Positions 24,622-33,510 of a stretch of 45,524 nt of DNA are shown in pieces. The notes below the pieces were generated by a model. It was not told where the DNA came from, made no database searches, and was given only the letters and a program-made list of their open reading frames with translations. Numbering within the stretch: position 1 is the first letter of the stretch; every line of letters starts with the position of its first letter. Made by a program: the position numbers and the translations under genes. The DNA is taken from NCBI RefSeq assembly GCF_001039355.2, contig NW_019773603.1, positions 271,303-316,826 of the forward strand, written 5' to 3'. Origin of the DNA: Lingula anatina (taxonomy: Eukaryota > Brachiopoda > Lingulata > Lingulida > Lingulidae).

Positions 24622-27600
24622 GTTTGTATCAGTAGTAGTTATTGTAGTCATGGTAGTTGATTAGATATAACTTTATTTTGTCACTGTTTTATATTCTGAT
24701 GAGCTGTAGGGCTTAAAGGTTTAATAAATTGAAATTGAATTGAGTCAAAGCGCGTACTGACGCACACCTTGAAAACAGGTAGTGTGGTCCGATTTCCGAC
24801 GAATTCAAAATCATTTGGTGCCGAGTCTGGTAGTTGGGTAGGCCTGTGTCTCACCATGACAGTTAACATAACAAGAAAAAGATTGGCCATTGCTTCCTTT
24901 GCTCCTCTCAGAAAATTCATTCCAATTGGCAAGGTGGTCTAGAGACTGGAGAATGTTAGAACTAAACTTACTTGTTTTAGGTATGTTGGTGGAATGAGTC
25001 TGCTAAGATCAGCCAGACAGTTGTTCATGCGATCTCTTCGCCTCTTCTCGATCAAACGGTGAGACATGGGATCCTGAAAATTCAGAGCAAAAGCACTTTT
25101 TTTCATCCTGGGAAGTTAACAAGATGTTTTTCTTTTTTTCTCTCTTTTCATCAGTTTCAAAAGTGAAACAGCACTGACTTTGGCCTTATTTTCTCAAAGG
25201 GGTCAAACTCTCAAGCCAAAATTACAATGAGCATAGGAGTAACTCTTGCATTTTGTATTTTTTTCACACAGCACACTTATAATATATGTACTACTATATC
25301 TGGCTTTCTGCCTGGCAAATGTGGTCATTAAGTATAACAAAGGTGCTGAGATTACATACGCACTGATTGAAATGACATTTAGTGTTCACACTAAAATTTA
25401 GGCATACAGGAAGTAAGCTCAGCACATGGGGTATATTTTATGGACTATTTGCAATAAAGAAAACCAACGCATGAAGTTATTCCACGTACATATTATTCTA
25501 AGTGTTTTTTTCTGTAAAAAAAGACAAAATATCAGAATTACCAATTCACCCAATGTACTTTTTGTTTGGAGTTTCAACCCCCTCATATCTAGACTGAAGG
25601 ACTACGTTCACAATGAAGCAATCATACCAGGCAGTTCAAAATTAACTCCACAGGGACTCTCACTAGAAAGCAATCAGCTTAACTGATTAACACACCTTCT
25701 CTTGTTTCCGACATACTCGTATAATCACCAGCTTTTCTGTATTCTACTTAACACCAGGAGGAGGCATGTTAATCTGTTAATCTATTTGTGTTCAACAAGA
25801 GTCCTAACAGAGTTAATTTGAACAAGCAAAGTTAGTCGAGCTTCCTCCTAGTAGTATGATAGATTCATTGAGAAGCACCCTAAGGCACAGAGTATTTAAA
25901 TGAAATTTGACACTGGTAGATACAAACTTAACTGGGGAACAATATTTCTATCACAAAGTATGTTTGACTAAATAATAGGCTGGATTCAGAACAGTGGACT
26001 AACTAGTCCTAGGGTCAAATATGGCCGACCCACTTGAATACTGTACTTCCCCAAGGAGATTCTGCTCAGTGTCTATTAGCGGATTAGACGGCAAGCTTTT
26101 TAATGAGTCACCATATTTGACCCACGGACAAGTTAGTCCACTGTTCTGAATGCGACCACAGTCTAGTCAAACATCCAAACATTGACAAAAATAAAGTAAT
26201 AATATTAATAATAATAAAACAATCTAAATATTAACCTGATACATTTTAGCTATGCCAACTCATAAGCAACAACAGATTTTCAGTAGTTTTATGTGCATGT
26301 ATTAAATATTTTCATTTTGGAAAGCAGTACTCTTACCCTAGGTTGCCGTATCTTTCTATGTCGTGAGAACTCGTCATACGGTAGATTTGTGCCAGCAGAG
26401 AACTTGAACATTCTGCTAAAATAAGAAATAAACAAACAGTTCATATTCAAAGCAACATTTTGTCTTTTTATGCAGAAAGAGAAGGGTTTGGTTACAGTAT
26501 TGATGTAAAATAATTAATAACTAAAATAAATATATTTTCAATCCAAAATATCATTTTGGATTGAAAAATAACATTTTGAGTCTTATTTCTTATAAAAGTC
26601 AATTCAATTTCATTAGATAAACTAAACAGCAAAGCCGACAAATATTCAGACATTATGCAGAAAAAAGTGTACATAATAATGTTTTGGCCAATTTTGATGC
26701 ACTGTTATATAATGTTTTATAATAGCATAATAACTCTTAGGCTTCGTTCACATGCAATGTCTATTTTCTAAATTCTATTTTCTATTCGTGCTATCTTATG
26801 ATCACGGTCTGTGCACTGAATATCCCGCCGCGTAATTACTGGCAGCGCGAGCCAGTTACTTATAGTAACTTATAGTAACTGGCTCGCTTCCAGTAATTAC
26901 GCGGCGGGATATTCAGTGCACAGACCGTGATCATAAGACACACCGCAAATAGAAAATAGAATTTAGAAAATAGACATTGCATGTGAACGAAGCCTTACCC
27001 TCTTACATTATATACTACAGGTAACATAGACATTGAAAAACAAGCTAATAATTCAATTCCATGTGATACAAAAGCCACTGCGACACAAGACAGACCAATC
27101 AGAATTAACTAACCATAAAACTGAGCAGAAAATCCTTGAACTACTATACAGTAGTTGGTTTTAAGTGAAAATCTATAGCTTATATAAAATAGGCCACATA
27201 AATGCAAGGTGCACCTTAAGAGCACTCGCTCACTAGCTAACCTTGTGTATTCCCTGCTTTGATGGCCCCAAATGGATATTTCTTTATCTTTTAAGATAAA
27301 ACTTGAAACTTCCTGTTGAACTCAGGTCCGTAGCCAGCAATTTCAAAAGGGTGGTCCCTTTCCATAGAAGTGGATCTTTTACTTTGAAAGTTTCATGTTC
27401 CTAGACCAAAATTTTAAATTTTATCCAGACTTTGCTAGCAAAAAGGGGGGTGTTTATATGATGAAGGTATAATCTTGTGTGGGACCAGCTATTTGTATAA
27501 CCTCAATCATATTTGGAGATTGCACATAAAAACAATTGTTATGCCTTGTTTTTTCTTTAAAAAAAAAACAAACAAACAAAACATTACAGTTATTTCTAGA

Positions 27601-30600
27601 TAGGGTTTTTCACTTATATTTATTAAATGCATTTTTAAATAAAACTTGGCTGGGTAATCTCTTGAGTTGCTGCTTTTCATTCTTGTGAACCCTCAGACAT
27701 GCCCATTTTGGCAGACGTAACTATTACTACATGTAGCACTCCTAATGACAATTCTAATATGTACTGGCTGCAGCCAGTACTGGTGTTAGCATAGCCAGTT
27801 TATATCGGAATCGTCAAAAGGAGTGCTAACGCATGAATTTTCATGCTTAACTACATGTAGCATGTTTCTTCCACGTTTCTTTCACGCCTCCCCACGCATG
27901 AATGATCTCATTAAATTAAGTATTTAATTAAAGTTGGCCTATTACTTATACCAAGCATCAAATACATCTAGGTGAATGAACCAGATTTCCAGTAAATGTC
28001 ACTGGAAATGCAAGAAAACATGCATTTAATTACAAGACCAAACAAAACAAGGATACAAGTTTGAAAGTAAAGATTATTTGTGAATAGAAATGGTTGATGT
28101 TTTTTATTATCCCCACACTTTTGGGACAAATTATATTTTGCCAAAACAGAATAATATTATTAACATAAAATAATAATTCCTGTGTGATCCGTATAACAAT
28201 GCCCTTTTAGTCCAGTCACAAAAGTGGGAAAATTACTGTCATATGAAACACTTTACTAAATGGTATTTGTAGCACATTCAATACCTTGTCCACTGATATC
28301 TAACTTTAATATAAAACATCCTCATCCATTTAAAACACAGTATCATAGCAACCTTTTTTTTGGTCTGGACAAGGAAATATTTCCATACCTAATTTATCTA
28401 TTCTCTAACTAAAGAAACTGAAAACTCGCATATTCTTCTGAAATATTCTGGGAAATGGCAAAAATTGTGTTTTACTCTTCAGTTGACCCAACTTCAGAAA
28501 TGGCATAGAATCTAGATCAAATTTTTATACCGTACACTTAACATGTTTTACCCTCTTTAAATAAAGTTTATTATTATTATTATTATGGATTTTTTCCAGC
28601 CAACAGGGCAGTTCCCCCACCCAACTGTATTCAGGCCCTGAAGTCTCTTGCAGAGATCATACAGCACTCTACTGTGCCTTGGTAAAATTTGTCATCTTGT
28701 TCATGAGGCATGGCAGACAAAATATAATGGCAGGAGTCCAAAGTTTTTCTGTGTAATTCCTTTTTTTCTGAGTTCCTGCATATAACAGAGATCTATCTGA
28801 GCCTCAAGTTCTATTCCAATATGCTCAAACAGAAATCTCGATCAGTACCTGTTTCCTTAGAGGAATATATTCTCGTAAATGTGACATCCTATAAATGTTA
28901 TTAGTAAATTCATACACAAAGCCTTGTATTATTCTATGGCTTTCCCTGTGAACTTCCTACCTGCAGATATCTTATAAGACAGGTGTTAATATTTATTGGC
29001 CTGTTCAAATCTTTAAGTTAATGCACAAAGCACTGGGTAATCTGGAACCTTATTTCAAAACTGTATGTTTGAGCCGTTTCCTCAAGATTTCTGTGATTTT
29101 TTGATTCAGTTGTGAAGGAAGCCTTGAAAGAGGCCCTGGCATTCCCTCTCTCTCTCCCTCCCTCCCATCTCCGCCAATTAAAAAAATCATTAGACTTCAT
29201 CTAGGAATAAAAATTACATTTTCCTGGTAATGTCAACACTTTTTCCTTTAAGACAGTATACTTACCTCATTTGGAAGCCTATTTTCCATGTGTACACAGG
29301 ATACACATCCTGCAAAGCTACTTATTTTAAACCCAATTTAGAAACAATAAAACCTGGCTAATAAATGAAAACATGAAGGGGTTAATGGTTAATAAAAACT
29401 AAATTATTTCAAAATCAAAAATGGCGTGTAATGTCGCAACCAAATGCAGAGGCAGGTCAAACAAAGATCTGATAATAGGAGAATTTTAGAAAATTGCTCT
29501 TTTTTTTCTTGCAGGAAAAGCCCACTTAGGACACCATTCATCATCAGCATGAATCGTATCATGTCCAAAGAACTGGTTCTAATTTAACAAGTTTTTGAAT
29601 CTTTGGTTTCTCATTTTTAAGTCACCTGCTTGTAATGAAGCAAAAACAGGTGAATTTCACTCCTGATGGTTAAAATGAAAGTAAATAAATAAATAAATGA
29701 ATTTAATAAATAAATAAAACTAAGACCCCAACAATGAATTTATTGATTATAATTTTAGAGGTTTTTTGATATAGGTTACTTCTTGGTGTTAAAGAGAAAA
29801 ACGTTGAAAATGCCTTGCTTTTTTTTTTTTTTTGTTGAATTAAACCCTATCATCTACAGCAATATTAATGGAAACCTGCATGTAACACCTTGCTAGCACT
29901 TGAGATGTCCATCCACACAGAACTGCAAATTACACTAAAATTGTTTGAGAAGAACCTGAAGACTGCTTATAGCTTAGTTTGTACTAGAGTTTTCACCCTA
30001 GTTCCAGCAGGGGCAGATCTGGAGATATTTTCTGACAGTCTTCCAAATTATCTTTGTTGATCCATCCACCATTTTGACCGTCTTCCGACAGAAAACGTAC
30101 AATACACCTCAATGTAAACTTGAAAATCTGACCATCTTCCGGAAGACCCAGAAGACGGCCTAAATCCGCCCCTGTCCAGACACAGACAGGGAGGCTCAGG
30201 TGAAGGCAATAAAGGTATTTCAGCCTTTCACCACTTATCATTTTTCATGTACAGACACTGGTGTAATTGTACTTTGAAAAAAAAATTTTTTCATACTCAT
30301 GCAATTCACTGTATTTAAAAAGGTATAATTTTCAGGAGGGATCAATGAAAACATACAAGTGCAAACTGAACCTTACTTAAAGCCTTCACATTCAATTTTA
30401 GGACATCTGCACTGAAGAAGCCTTTTTTGCCCCATCTAACATTTTGTTTATTCCTTTATCTAAAGTGCCTGCAAACATGCCTCAACCTCATATCTGTGTC
30501 AACATCGCAGTTCAGACACCATATACAGACCGAACAGTAACTATGTCGTCGCCTGTAGCCATGTGTCAGCCATGTGATCTTGCCATGCCATGTTTTACAG

Positions 30601-32067
30601 ACAGCAACGACTGCAAGTTACGGTCATAACTCCTTTCTTTCAGTGGGGAAGATTGGGAAATTTACAGATAAAGTTTTTTTAAGTCATAATTTCTTAAAAT
30701 AAGAACATTCCTATTGAGTGGAAGCAACAAAATTAAAGAGCAGGCTACTCAACAGTTCTATTCTAAGAAGTAAAAGAACCAAAAACACCATACAGATATA
30801 TAAATTTGGTGCTTGTAAAATATAAATTTTTCAAATTTATAATTCCCTACAGCCCCAATGCTGACTAAAAAGAGACTTGTGCACATTTTACACATTTTTG
30901 TCTTTTTATTCCAGTTGGGGGGGGGGGGGGGGGGGGGAGGGAGGGGGGGGTGGAAAAAGGGAANNNNNNNNNNNNNNNNNNNNNNNNNNNNNNNNNNNNN
31001 NNNNNNNNNNNNNNNNNNNNNNNNNNNNNNNNNNNNNNNNNNNNNNNNNNNNNNNNNNNNNNNNNNNNNNNNNNNNNNNNNNNNNNNNNNNNNNNNNNNN
31101 NNNNNNNNNNNNNNNNNNNNNNNNNNNNNNNNNNNNNNNNNNNNNNNNNNNNNNNNNNNNNNNNNNNNNNNNNNNNNNNNNNNNNNNNNNNNNNNNNNNN
31201 NNNNNNNNNNNNNNNNNNNNNNNNNNNNNNNNNNNNNNNNNNNNNNNNNNNNNNNNNNNNNNNNNNNNNNNNNNNNNNNNNNNNNNNNNNNNNNNNNNNC
31301 CCATACCTGCTGTGCTCCATTGCTTTATAATATAGAAATAATATGAAATGATAAGTTGCTGTATAAATACACTACCCTTGCTTTATTTGTCCAAATCTAT
31401 TGAAGCATTGACCGTGATGCAATACTAGTGACTTAGTAGGCATACTGTAGGCTACACTGGTAGATATGCGCTGTTGTATCTAAAACGCAATCAACACCGT
31501 ACAAACTTGGAAAATGTATAATCTGACTTCATCACACATACCGATCTTATGCCTGAATTCGGGGGGTGGGGGGGGGGGGGGGGGGGGAGAGAGAGAGAGA
31601 GAGAGAGGGCCTGAAAAAGTGTACTTTTTATCAGGAAACCTTCATGTACCTTACCAAATTTTATCCAGAGCAGAGGTTTTCCAAGCAAAAAGGGTGCTTT
31701 GTTTGACACCCCCCACTCCACCCACCCCTAACCCCTCTAGGCTCCAGGCCTGGTTAAGCATACCCATTGATATGAAAATGTCCACATCACTACTTTTTAG
31801 TTATTCATACTACTGCTGGCATCTGTGAAGCAATTATTTTACACCTTCCTCCTCATCTATTCTTTGTCCCTCTAACAGTTCTACAACTGCACTGCAGTGT
31901 ATTCTCAGTTGTTTACTATATACGTGACTAAAGTAATAAACAAGTACAGTACATATCCCACAAATCCACAAGGTCAATTTGATAAACATGGGTGCACACA
32001 GCATACATACATTTACAGCTTGCACATATCAGACAAGAAGCTAACAGTATTCCCTCACCTTCCCCCC

Positions 32068-32098
<31 letters not shown>

Positions 32099-33312
32099 AC
32101 ACTCCTACCCCTAAATGCCCTACAATAAAACAGCCCCTTTCATGGATTCTATACATAATGCATTCTCTCTTAGATCTGCAAGAGCAGGTTCACTAACTCA
32201 CACACACATACACACATGCACGCATACACACACACACATGCACACAAATGCAAACGCACACACATCAGTATGATACATATTGAGCACCACATAATGTTTA
32301 TACCACTGGATGTATGATTCTTCACAGAAATAGAAGAATGTAAAATTTTGCCTCGCTTTGAATGGCAAATAAGAAAAACACAGACAAGCTAGGGCAATAT
32401 ACAATGTACTATGTAGGTCAAACGATTTGGCAAATTGTCTGGTTTCATCTCCTTTCCATGTGAGGGGCCACTTAGAATTAAGCTAAAAGAGGGGGGGATT
32501 CCTCTCTGTGGTTTCCCCTTGTTCCACCACTGACATAATTCTGGTTTTAAGCCTATTCTTACAGCACTGAGAAGAATATATTGATTGTATGTTGTGGTCA
32601 GGGGTATATTATCATACACAAACGTACACATGTATATTGATTATTGTCATAGCATTTCTCATACCACAAAAAAATTGGCAACATTGTGATTTCAGACTAA
32701 ACAGCTGAATCTACATATATACATCTATATAAATATACATTACTAACTTTAACTTCATGATTGCAATAGTTGTTAGTGTTGCAGGTATACTATGCATGCC
32801 CCCACCCCCTTTAACGCCATGACCATTCCTTTCAAATACAATAACTTAACTGCAATAAATGATCAAGTCCTAAATCCTCCAATCTGGCAAGGAGTTATAA
32901 ACAGTCTGTTGTAACCCCTTGGTACTGGTAAGCATACCTGTCGCTAATTACATCCACAACGTCTAGAAACCGTGCTCAAAATACGTAGTCTCTTAATTAC
33001 CGAAGTAAGTACCAGTCTTGTACAAATTACCTTCGGTTGGGGGGGTGCTATTTTATCAAATTCATCAAAATACTTAACCCTGATCGAGATTCCATGCATT
33101 ACGTAAGACTAAAGTGGCGGCTTAAAGTAATATTCTATTAATTTCATTAACCGATCAAGGCGACAGCTTAGCGAATATCTAGGTCACTCGATATTTGCGA
33201 CCTGCAAGGAAGCAACCAACGGTGAAAAATAAACTCATATTTACCTGTCATACGCCGACGACTGCCCGCTATCCTTGTCGCCCGTAGAGGCCCGAGATGA
33301 ATCATCCTCCAT
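21794..33312 (-). CDS. cwo: bHLH-Orange transcriptional repressor, clockwork orange-like
   Basis: Exons in order of translation: 33312-33245, 26412-26337, 25073-24972, 23919-23817, 23562-23359, 22761-21794. All are GT-AG and phases chain to 506 residues plus TGA. The ATG has A at -3 and G at +4. The bHLH lies at about residues 49-104: [20 protein letters not shown], then the loop and [11 protein letters not shown]. An Orange domain lies at about 138-181. The basic region lacks the proline of Hairy/E(spl) and the glycine of Hey, and there is no C-terminal WRPW or YRPW, so HES and HEY are excluded. The wording of helix 1 and helix 2 is closest to Drosophila cwo as I know it. His53, Glu57 and Arg61 form the class B signature for CACGTG. 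Known role in insects: repressor at E-boxes in the circadian loop. HELT or DEC relatives are less likely. The C-terminal 320 residues are low-complexity Ser/Asn-rich. Confidence 0.87.
23003..23204 (+). mobile_element. GATC-rich short DNA transposon, copy A
   Basis: Related to the 215-bp elements at 37177-37391 and 37867-38081: it shares GATCGATC ends, CTCCCTGGGGGTTCA-like and AGCTGTCAGCC segments, GGCGGGAC and the closing GATCTAAAATCTATGGGAATG. Ends are diverged and no target duplication is clear. It lies in the last intron of the cwo-like gene. Confidence 0.72.
23359..23562 (-). CDS. cwo: cwo-like exon 5: Orange domain
   Basis: This exon encodes about residues 117-184. From [20 protein letters not shown] through [10 protein letters not shown] it shows the two amphipathic helices of an Orange domain, which in this class sets partner choice and repression specificity. 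The short linker before it has two adjacent cysteines. Confidence 0.87.
23817..23919 (-). CDS. cwo: cwo-like exon 4: loop and helix 2
   Basis: This exon encodes [19 protein letters not shown], then [16 protein letters not shown]. The [10 protein letters not shown] segment is the helix 2 signature. It ends in phase 1. Confidence 0.9.
24432..24846. mobile_element. 415-bp non-autonomous transposon with CAGGCCTACCCAAC ends
   Basis: Terminal inverted repeats CAGGCCTACCCAAC and GTTGGGTAGGCCTG are perfect over 14 bp. Flanking TGTCT at 24427-24431 and 24847-24851 is a perfect 5-bp duplication. The element contains an (ATT)n tract at about 24581-24622. It lies in the intron between cwo exons 3 and 4. 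The right 83 bp recurs at 44853-44935. Confidence 0.88.
24581..24622. repeat. (ATT)n microsatellite
   Basis: An uninterrupted TTA/ATT triplet run, internal to the 415-bp transposon in this intron. Confidence 0.9.
24972..25073 (-). CDS. cwo: cwo-like exon 3: basic region and helix 1
   Basis: Thirty-four codons, phase 0 at both ends, encode [19 protein letters not shown] and helix 1 through IPPTYLKQ. It holds the DNA-contacting His53, Glu57 and Arg61. The intron interrupts the loop of the bHLH. Confidence 0.9.
25960..26174. mobile_element. MITE-like element with about 45-bp imperfect terminal inverted repeats
   Basis: The left end ATGTTTGACTA...ATTCAGAACAGTGGACTAAC is mirrored at the right by GTTAGTCCACTGTTCTGAAT...TAGTCAAACAT. 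Inner parts (AGGGTCAAATATGG and CCATATTTGACCC) also pair. No target duplication is visible, so the exact ends are uncertain. It lies in the intron between cwo exons 2 and 3. Confidence 0.75.
26337..26412 (-). CDS. cwo: cwo-like exon 2
   Basis: This exon encodes [14 protein letters not shown] and a basic stretch ([10 protein letters not shown]) leading to the bHLH. The acceptor reads TTTTAGCAG, a tandem NAGNAG site, so an isoform with one extra Ser is possible. An ATG is the second codon of the exon and could serve as an alternative start if exon 1 is skipped. Confidence 0.8.
26740..26994. mobile_element. Harbinger-type foldback MITE, copy 1
   Basis: A 255-bp, almost perfect inverted repeat: GGCTTCGTTCACATGCAATG at the left pairs with the right end over about 120 bp per arm, around a TTATAGTAACTTATAGTAA centre. 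It is flanked by TTA on both sides (26737-26739, 26995-26997). A GGC...GTTCACA end with TWA duplication is the PIF/Harbinger pattern. Confidence 0.88.
27323..27452 (+). mobile_element. CAGGCC-family short transposon, copy 3, right end lost
   Basis: The left end CAGGTCCGTAGCCAGCAATT and interior (AAGTGGATCTTTTAC, TTTATCCAGA, GCAAAAAGGGG) match the family. The right inverted repeat is missing, so this copy is truncated or diverged there. Confidence 0.75.
27736..27830. repeat. Nested palindromes in cwo intron 1
   Basis: GTACTGGCTGCAGCCAGTAC at 27761-27780 is a perfect 20-bp palindrome. Around it AGCACTCCTAATGACAA (from 27736) pairs imperfectly with a TTGACGATT-type right arm ending AGGAGTGCTAA at about 27830. 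It is probably a small decayed foldback element. Confidence 0.6.
30008..30174. mobile_element. 167-bp non-autonomous transposon with CAGGGGC ends
   Basis: Left end CAGGGGCAGATCT and right end TAAATCCGCCCCTG are imperfect inverted repeats. Flanking TCCAG at 30003-30007 and 30175-30179 is a perfect 5-bp duplication. The interior repeats GACCGTCTTCCG-like units. CAGGGGCGG ends are typical of hAT-derived elements. Confidence 0.8.
30915..30955. repeat. Poly-G tract next to the assembly gap
   Basis: An almost pure run of G with a few A/T interruptions, ending a few bases before the unsequenced block. Confidence 0.9.
30964..31299. other. Assembly gap (336 N)
   Basis: All bases are N. Nothing can be said about the content, and any open frame reported across it is meaningless. 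The gap lies in the first intron of the cwo-like gene. Confidence 1.
31561..31752 (+). mobile_element. CAGGCC-family short transposon, copy 4, with poly-G/(GA)n expansion
   Basis: The interior (CTGAAAAAGTGTAC, CTTCATGTACC, TTTATCCAGAG, AAGCAAAAAGGG) and right end CCAGGCCTG match the family. At the left, where other copies have GGGGGG, there is a poly-G run followed by (GA)n, and the left inverted repeat is no longer recognisable. Confidence 0.72.
32059..32104. repeat. Poly-C plus (CA)n microsatellite
   Basis: A run of about 24 C followed by alternating CA. A second CA-rich tract lies at about 32197-32265. Confidence 0.9.
33245..33312 (-). CDS. cwo: cwo-like exon 1 (start codon)
   Basis: This exon encodes 22 residues beginning [11 protein letters not shown] and ends in phase 2 at ACAG|GTAAAT. 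It is separated from exon 2 by a 6832-bp intron. The link rests on phase agreement (AG + A = Arg), the good initiation context and the promoter-like sequence just upstream. It has no domain of its own, so this is the least certain exon of the gene. Confidence 0.72.
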
Positions 33313-33510
33313 GATTGTGTGTAAAGAATGTCTGTTTCAGAATTATCCTCTCTCTGTAATATTTAACTCTGTTTTGAAGCAGTTGTACAGGTTCCTTTCC
33401 TATATCAACGCTAACAGCGCACTAGTACACGTGAGGAAAGCTATGACGTCACGGCCTCCTACGATTTCACGTGTCATGTGGCGTGCCTATTTTCATCGGC
33501 ACGTGTTTGC
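33313..33510 (-). promoter_or_regulatory. cwo-like promoter: three CACGTG E-boxes and a CRE
   Basis: Upstream of the start codon (which is read leftward from 33312) are perfect CACGTG at 33428-33433, 33468-33473 and 33500-33505, a CATGTG at 33475-33480 one base after the second, and a perfect TGACGTCA at 33444-33451. All lie within 80 bp, 116-193 bp before the ATG. CLOCK:CYCLE-type activators and the cwo product itself recognise CACGTG. A weak TATA-like GATATAGG (minus strand) lies at about 33401-33408. The transcription start is not known from sequence alone. Confidence 0.72.

Larger units (their letters stand above)
26413..33244 (-). other. First intron of the cwo-like gene (6.8 kb)
   Basis: A long first intron with no coding exon recognised. 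It holds five mobile-element copies or hairpins (listed separately), several poly-G/poly-C and CA microsatellites, and an assembly gap. Parts not otherwise listed (about 28000-30000, 32270-33240) show AT-rich unique sequence and nothing I can name. Confidence 0.7.

Noticed and set aside
24581-24622. CRISPR-like or direct-repeat array
   Set aside because: It is a simple ATT microsatellite with no spacers; there are no CRISPR or other prokaryotic features in the window.
30858-31346. Open frames spanning the N block
   Set aside because: They are artefacts of translating unknown bases.
21794-33312. HES, HEY, HELT or DEC identity for the minus-strand gene
   Set aside because: No basic-region proline (HES), no glycine (HEY), no WRPW/YRPW, and helix wording closer to cwo. 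HELT and DEC are not fully excluded without an alignment.
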